Positions 60,492-64,000 of a DNA stretch of 64,000 nt are shown in pieces (the stretch's first letter is position 1; each line of letters starts with the position of its first letter). This DNA comes from Ectobacillus funiculus (GTDB lineage: Bacteria; Bacillota; Bacilli; Bacillales; Bacillaceae_G): positions 1 through 64,000 of the forward strand of contig NZ_SCFM01000024.1 of NCBI RefSeq assembly GCF_004138295.1, written 5' to 3'. The notes beneath the pieces are model-generated. The model had not been told where the DNA came from. It saw only the letters and a list, made by a program, of their open reading frames with translations, and ran no database searches. Position numbers and translations under genes: made by a program.

Positions 60492-60607
60492 TTGAATAAA
60501 ACAGACATTCTTGATAATAGCAGTGTTTTAAACGTTTTTGGTACTCCTCTTGCTTTTGGGCAGAGTGTTGGATAGCTTCTTCTGCGTATTTTTCTAATAG
60601 TAAGAAT

Positions 60608-60665
60608 TGAACTACCCCCACCTACTCGCTAACGCACCCATCACGTGCTTGAAGTGGGGGTCTTC
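60608..60665 (-). repeat. orphan TnpB-type right end
   Basis: TGAACTACCCCCACC and, after a variable loop, CTTGAAGTGGGGGTCTTC: the same right end as at 33874-33920, reversed, with no tnpB beside it. A solo end left after loss of an element, or a fragment able to yield a guide-RNA scaffold. Confidence 0.6.
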
Positions 60666-60689
60666 TGTCGGAAAATGATAAAAAACAAT

Positions 60690-60812
60690 TGACAATGATT
60701 ATCACTATCGTATATTATTATCTTGTTGATAATTGTTCTCATGACAGTTGTCCGTCTTCTCAATATACATTCCGAAGGGACCAATTATTGTTCCCTTTGG
60801 AGTCCCTTTTCA
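60690..60812 (+). promoter_or_regulatory. Fur-type operator/promoter with a short hairpin transcript
   Basis: GACAATGATTATCACTATC (60691-60709) matches 17 of 19 positions of the Fur box. It overlaps TTGACA (-35) with TATATT 16 bases on (-10). No protein gene follows; AAGGGAC and GTCCCTT (about 60776-60809), followed by TT, could end a transcript of about 95 bases. Confidence 0.55.
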
Positions 60813-60891
60813 TAAATAAGTTCGTAACACTTGAAACATTCTGGATGATTCGCTTCATTACGATCATCAGTTTAAATGAAAACATAGAGTT

Positions 60892-61000
60892 GAATAGTAT
60901 AACCTCGTTAATATAGGGTATGAGGGTGTCTACCAGGAGCCGTAAAATCCTGATTACAAAAATGTGTGTTTTTTGCATTGCTTTGTAATTAGGATTTTTT
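60892..61000 (+). promoter_or_regulatory. adenine riboswitch with intrinsic terminator
   Basis: AACCTCGTTAATATAGGG, TGAGGGTGTCTACC, CCGTAAAATCCTGATTAC are the conserved parts of the purine aptamer, nearly identical to the B. subtilis pbuE (ydhL) adenine riboswitch. The discriminating base is U (GATTAC, not GACTAC), so adenine is the expected ligand. ATCCTGATTACAAA (60947-60960) can pair with TTTGTAATTAGGAT (60982-60995) plus T run: ligand binding would prevent the terminator, an ON switch. Confidence 0.88.
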
Positions 61001-61030
61001 AATTTTTAGTTTTTGAAAAAGGAGAAAGAA

Positions 61031-61612
61031 ATGAGAGTAGGAAAGTGTATCACAACTTATACAGGAATTGAATTTTATCCATTAGACCCACGAGTACAAG
61101 AGGTCTCAACAAGAGATATCGCACACGCCTTGTCATTGTTGTGCAGAGCAAATGGACACTATCGTCATTTTTATAGTGTGGCACAACATTCTCTCAATTG
61201 TGCCAAGGAAGCTAGATTTAGAGGCTATTCGGAACGGTTACAGTTAGCATGTTTATTGCACGATGCTTCTGAAGCATACATTTCCGATATTACCAGACCC
61301 GTTAAACAAGAATTAAGCCAATATCTAAAAATGGAACAACGCCTCCAACAGTTCATCTACACTGTTTATGGATTATCTGACTTAACGCAGCATGAACGTA
61401 GTCTTATCAAGGAAATTGATGATGATATGCTTGCATATGAAATGAGACTATTGCTACATTCTCATGAAGTATGCAAGGGGGAACTAATTGGACAACATAA
61501 CTTTCAGTTTGTGATGATGAAAGAGGTAGAGGATGAATTTGTAAGGCTTGTGAAGGAGTTACAAAACAAATTATCTCTTACATCAACAATGGAATCCCTA
61601 AGTACACCATAG
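61031..61612 (+). CDS. HD-domain phosphohydrolase under adenine riboswitch control
   Basis: 193 aa, all-helical HD domain: SVAQHSLNCAKE (His about 53), LLHDASEAYISDITRPVK (HD about 77-78) and IDDDMLAYEM for the distal Asp. This is the YfbR/5'-nucleotidase-like HD group, which removes phosphate from nucleotides; specificity is not readable. GGAGAAAGAA precedes the ATG. Its adenine-ON riboswitch suggests a task in adenine nucleotide or salvage balance (inference). Confidence 0.8.
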   Translation: MRVGKCITTYTGIEFYPLDPRVQEVSTRDIAHALSLLCRANGHYRHFYSVAQHSLNCAKEARFRGYSERLQLACLLHDASEAYISDITRPVKQELSQYLKMEQRLQQFIYTVYGLSDLTQHERSLIKEIDDDMLAYEMRLLLHSHEVCKGELIGQHNFQFVMMKEVEDEFVRLVKELQNKLSLTSTMESLSTP

Positions 61613-61623
61613 TACTGTTAATA

Positions 61624-61682
61624 ACGAGAATGATGTGAACAAGGAATTCCCTCCGGCTAAGTGATCAGGGGGATTTTTATAG
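61624..61682. repeat. dispersed terminator-like repeat, copy E
   Basis: GAGAATGATGTGAACAAGGA leader, CCCTCCGG with CCAGG-like remnant TCAGGGGG, then ATTTTTATAG. Follows the HD hydrolase gene. Confidence 0.6.
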
Positions 61683-61849
61683 GATTCTTATTTTAATTTT
61701 CTTTCTACAACGGGAATTATGGAAATACCATGGGAAATTTTTTTTGTTAAAGTTAAGGGAATAAAAAATATTTTTCTTTTTACAACTGTAAAACGCTTTC
61801 TATTTGCTATAATCTTACCAAAAGTTATTTCGGAATGATGGAGGCAGAA

Positions 61850-62083
61850 ATGGATTGTGGAGATACTATCCTTTACAGAGGAAAACAATATGTAGTTGTT
61901 CATATCTTTAATGATGGACTTATAGAGATTGGGATTCCCCAATTTGATAATTGGTTGTCTGTTGAGACCATTCCAATCACAAAGATTGAACATATTATTG
62001 CAAGAAGTAAGAAACAAAAACCCCTCTTAAATAAAGTAAGTAAAGCGACTTTCGCTTTCGAGGACTATGTAAATAATGCATAA
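61850..62083 (+). CDS. small protein of unknown function (77 aa)
   Basis: ATG 61850 is preceded by GATGGAGGCAGAA; upstream ATGs at 61835 and 61838 lack a site. The sequence reads as a small beta domain (DTILYRGKQYVVVHIFNDGL, then IPITKIEHIIA) and a basic tail. No family recognised. Confidence 0.5.
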   Translation: MDCGDTILYRGKQYVVVHIFNDGLIEIGIPQFDNWLSVETIPITKIEHIIARSKKQKPLLNKVSKATFAFEDYVNNA

Positions 62084-62220
62084 GACTAAGATATTTTGTA
62101 CATCTTAAAAACGTAGAATACCCCTAATATTCTACACCTTGATACCTAAGGGCTTTTATAAGTCAAACCAAAAGACTTCATCTTGAATGGGGTCTTTTTG
62201 TCATGTATTTCTGATAAAGA
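62084..62220 (+). terminator. two hairpins after the small gene
   Basis: GTAGAATA/TATTCTAC at about 62113-62135 and AAAGAC...GTCTTTTT at about 62171-62199; the second is a fair terminator. Confidence 0.45.
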
Positions 62221-62275
62221 AAATTATGTGAATAAGCAACACCCTTCAGTTAAATGACCTGAAGTGTGTTTTTCT
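62221..62275. repeat. dispersed terminator-like repeat, copy F
   Basis: AAATTATGTGAATAAGCA leader, CTTCAG...CTGAAG stem, then TGTGTTTTTC. Confidence 0.55.
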
Positions 62276-62416
62276 TACGAATGTTATTTGTCTGTGTTAG
62301 CTAGCAAATATCAAGGGTTTTGCTACTTTGTAACTTTCGATAATGCCCGATTATATCAATTGGAAATATATACGGTAATACAAAAAGGGTACATCTCTTA
62401 ATAAAGACATATCCTT

Positions 62417-62590
62417 TTACAGATTTTCCTGTAATTTCATTGCTGTACTTTGCTCTTTTAGGGAGAAATTTATCAGTACATCTAATTGTTGACTGCATTC
62501 AATGGTTTTAGGATGGGTTAATCCATATAGCCTACCTAAATAAAATAGTTGCTCTCTTTTTGTTTCGATTAAATTTGTAAGACTAAACAT
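62417..62590 (-). CDS. Spo0E-family aspartyl-phosphate phosphatase
   Basis: 57 aa: LIETKREQLFYLGRLYGLTH followed by PKTIECSQQLDVLINFS. The SQxLD signature that removes phosphate from Spo0A~P is intact. AGAAGGG lies before ATG 62590. Members delay entry into sporulation. Short and on the minus strand, so easily overlooked; it also places the host among endospore formers. Confidence 0.85.
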   Translation of the reverse strand: MFSLTNLIETKREQLFYLGRLYGLTHPKTIECSQQLDVLINFSLKEQSTAMKLQENL

Positions 62591-62771
62591 AGTAGCGACC
62601 CTTCTGTTTAAAATGGAATATTAAATAAGTTAAATAATACCTAAAAGTAAGTCTATATAAAACAGTCCAAATTATGGTATGTCAGTCTATAATAAATTCC
62701 CATTAAGTAACTTCAAGGAGATACAAGAACAGAGAAAGGAAACTCTAATAAAACAAGGAGTTTAAATTAAC

Positions 62772-62966
62772 ATGTCTTTGAGAAATCAGTGGTTAATCAA
62801 TATTGCAACGATTGTACTTTCTTGTTCATCCTTACCTTTTTTAGGAAGACACAATATAAAAAGATTTCTTCCTGCATCGGCACTTGTTGTATTTTTAGAA
62901 TCATTAAATGTTCAAGTTGGAGGGAAACGAAAATGGTGGATTTTTTATAATAAGCCAAACTCAGAT
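62772..62966 (+). pseudogene. N-terminal fragment of a bacillar membrane protein
   Basis: MSLRNQWLINIATIVLSCSS and PFLGRHNIKRFLPASALVVF give the start of a multi-helix protein that breaks off around FYNKPNS. The frame runs on to 63002 with DWTRRTDVRIKH, an unrelated basic tail that may be the end of a gerAA-type gene, as a gerAB-type start follows 20 bases later. AAGGAG precedes the ATG. Full-length relatives and function not known to me. Confidence 0.5.
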
Positions 62967-63021
62967 TGGACTAGAAGGACTGACGTGCGAATCAAGCATT
63001 AAGAAGGGAAGAACCCTGAAG

Positions 63022-63126
63022 ATGGAGAAAGCTAAAATTAGTGCCATTCAGCTATTTGCCCTGATGTTTATGTTTGAGATGGGAACTGCATTGGTCATAC
63101 CATATGGAATAGCTGCTAAAAATATT
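63022..63126 (+). pseudogene. N-terminal remnant of a spore germination permease (GerAB/GerKB type)
   Basis: MEKAKISAIQLFALMFMFEM and GTALVIPYGIAAKN are the conserved first helix of GerAB-type germinant receptor permeases (about 365 aa). After AAKN the sequence turns AT-rich and unrelated, and a dispersed repeat follows. Over 90 percent of the gene is lost. Confidence 0.75.
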
Positions 63127-63177
63127 TTTCTAATTACGAACTGTATTTTTTGTATTACAGCAATAAATGAAAATGAT

Positions 63178-63236
63178 TTATTTATGTGAACACGAATACT
63201 CTCCGGATCGCTTAGCTGGAGAGTATTTTTTGTATA
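63178..63236. repeat. dispersed terminator-like repeat, copy G
   Basis: TTTATGTGAACACGAATA leader, CTCTCCGG with CTGGAGAG stem, then TATTTTTTG. Leader identical to copy C over 13 bases. Confidence 0.6.
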
Positions 63237-63280
63237 ATCCTAGATAGATCAAATTCTGATAATGAGCGATTATGTTAAAC

Positions 63281-63294
63281 TACTATATATAGTA
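63281..63294. promoter_or_regulatory. palindrome TACTATATATAGTA
   Basis: Perfect 14-bp palindrome about 70 bases before the 63364 gene. GntR proteins of the YtrA type use ACTATATATAGT-like operators; no GntR gene is in view. Confidence 0.35.
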
Positions 63295-63363
63295 TATAGA
63301 GGAAATATCTTCTCAAAAGCCCATTACTAAGATGGTAAAATAAAGGGAAGAGGTGAATAAGTT

Positions 63364-63621
63364 ATGAGTTTTTTGATAGATATATTGACATACGAAACTT
63401 GTATCATAGCCGTCGTAAGCGTTGTGCTTGCTGTTCGATATAGAAATTACATAGATTGGTTTTACTTAATTTTTCTCTTCTGTATGGCTGGGGGAGGCGT
63501 TTCTTCGGCAAAAAATCATTTTCCTTTAGGGATGATGATTTGTAACATATTCGCTGTTATATCCCTTTTCTGTGCAGTTCGGCAGGCGAAGGAGCGTATT
63601 GGTAGTAAAACTGCCTCCTAA
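63364..63621 (+). CDS. small membrane protein of unknown function (85 aa)
   Basis: Two or three hydrophobic segments (CIIAVVSVVLAV; FYLIFLFCMAGGG; MMICNIFAVISLFCAV) and a basic tail. GAGGTGAATAAGTT precedes the ATG. It is followed by another membrane protein gene, with a YtrA-type palindrome upstream. Family not recognised. Confidence 0.5.
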   Translation: MSFLIDILTYETCIIAVVSVVLAVRYRNYIDWFYLIFLFCMAGGGVSSAKNHFPLGMMICNIFAVISLFCAVRQAKERIGSKTAS

Positions 63622-63719
63622 AGAACGGGAGGGGGTTGCTGTATGGATTTAAGTTTATAATTGTTCCAAATCCGTAGAGCCACAATAATAGGACACTGTG
63701 TTCATGAAAGGAAAAGAGT

Positions 63720-64000
63720 ATGACTATTTTTTGGGTTATAAGCATGGTTGCGATGGTGATTTTTGGTTTGTTCGGAAGTATCGTAATTATTACGACAGGG
63801 TATAAGCTTAAAAAGTTAGATCTGATTTTATTAGGTTTGTTTACCCTTCTTATGGTGTTTATTCCAATAGTAGGTGGATTCATTGGAATAGATACACAGC
63901 AGTACACAAAGTTATCTAATCAATCGTACTGGTTCATTTTTGCTCTTTTAGCAGTTTGTATAACTCTTAATGGCATGATACGAAAAGCAAAGGTTATATC
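63720..64000 (+). CDS. membrane protein, cut by the window end
   Basis: From ATG 63720 (GAAAGGA upstream) an open frame runs to the last base. Three hydrophobic helices are visible (FWVISMVAMVIFGLFGSIVI; LILLGLFTLLMVFIPIVGG; WFIFALLAVCITL). No family assigned; the 3' part is outside. Confidence 0.5.
   Translation, partial: MTIFWVISMVAMVIFGLFGSIVIITTGYKLKKLDLILLGLFTLLMVFIPIVGGFIGIDTQQYTKLSNQSYWFIFALLAVCITLNGMIRKAKVI

Noticed and set aside
60689-60916. 75-codon frame over the Fur box and into the adenine aptamer
   Set aside because: Its start lies inside the promoter/operator and it ends within conserved riboswitch bases; better explained as non-coding.
62301-62498. 65-codon minus-strand frame
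   Set aside because: It overlaps, in another frame, the Spo0E gene, which has a family signature and a ribosome binding site.

Overview
The window looks like a chromosomal segment of a low-G+C, endospore-forming member of the Bacilli. The visible reasons are a Spo0E-type phosphatase, a spore-germination permease remnant, a CydS subunit beside cydAB, purine- and fluoride-type riboswitches of Bacillus style, AGGAGG ribosome binding sites and frequent TTG/GTG starts. A Brevibacillus-like host is my best guess, but this is an inference from gene content only.

Layout. 0.4-13 kb is a metal and respiration block: an MneP-like manganese exporter, cadC-cadA, czcD and mntH; a cobalamin riboswitch in front of a tandem-repeat His/Cys protein and a His-rich ZIP transporter, split by a decayed TnpB element; and a cytochrome bd operon (small ORF-cydA-cydB-cydS) behind Rex-like sites. 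13-31 kb holds regulators, drug exporters and redox enzymes (MarR-emrA-emrB, two other MFS exporters, LysR, old yellow enzyme, O-methyltransferase, SUMF1 protein, CMD protein with TetR, nitroreductase, FMN reductase). It is full of gene fragments left by deletions. 31-42 kb carries a complete tnpB with its RNA-coding end, a YdhK-like lipoprotein opposite a two-component system, a CBS-ClC channel opposite a MarR regulator, and small genes. 42-47 kb is a second ion-stress block: cadC-cadA with an unusual Cys-Cys-rich N-terminus, a Sco protein, and a fluoride riboswitch with two crcB genes. An IS3-family copy with intact ends sits at 47.4-48.65 kb.

48.9-53.2 kb is a reactive-sulfur (persulfide) locus: DsrE2, two rhodaneses, a TusA-rhodanese fusion, a rhodanese-metallo-beta-lactamase persulfide dioxygenase and TusA. 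CstR-like operators recur before most transcription units, yet the local cstR gene carries three in-frame stops, and one tusA and one dsrE copy are also broken. 53.7-64 kb has a DUF1259 gene, a group II intron, a berberine-bridge-type flavoenzyme, LysR, GNAT, GlpM-like, an orphan Fur-type promoter, an adenine riboswitch in front of an HD hydrolase, a Spo0E-like gene and gene remnants.

Themes. Most intact genes handle inorganic ion stress (Mn, Zn/Cd, Co?, F-, Cl-), reactive sulfur or xenobiotics, and each is paired with its own sensor (ArsR, MarR, TetR, LysR, riboswitch). The most notable non-coding signals are a dispersed terminator-like repeat (seven copies) whose conserved leader is also the group II intron target, a second repeat with covarying arms, and four transposon right ends of the TnpB type.
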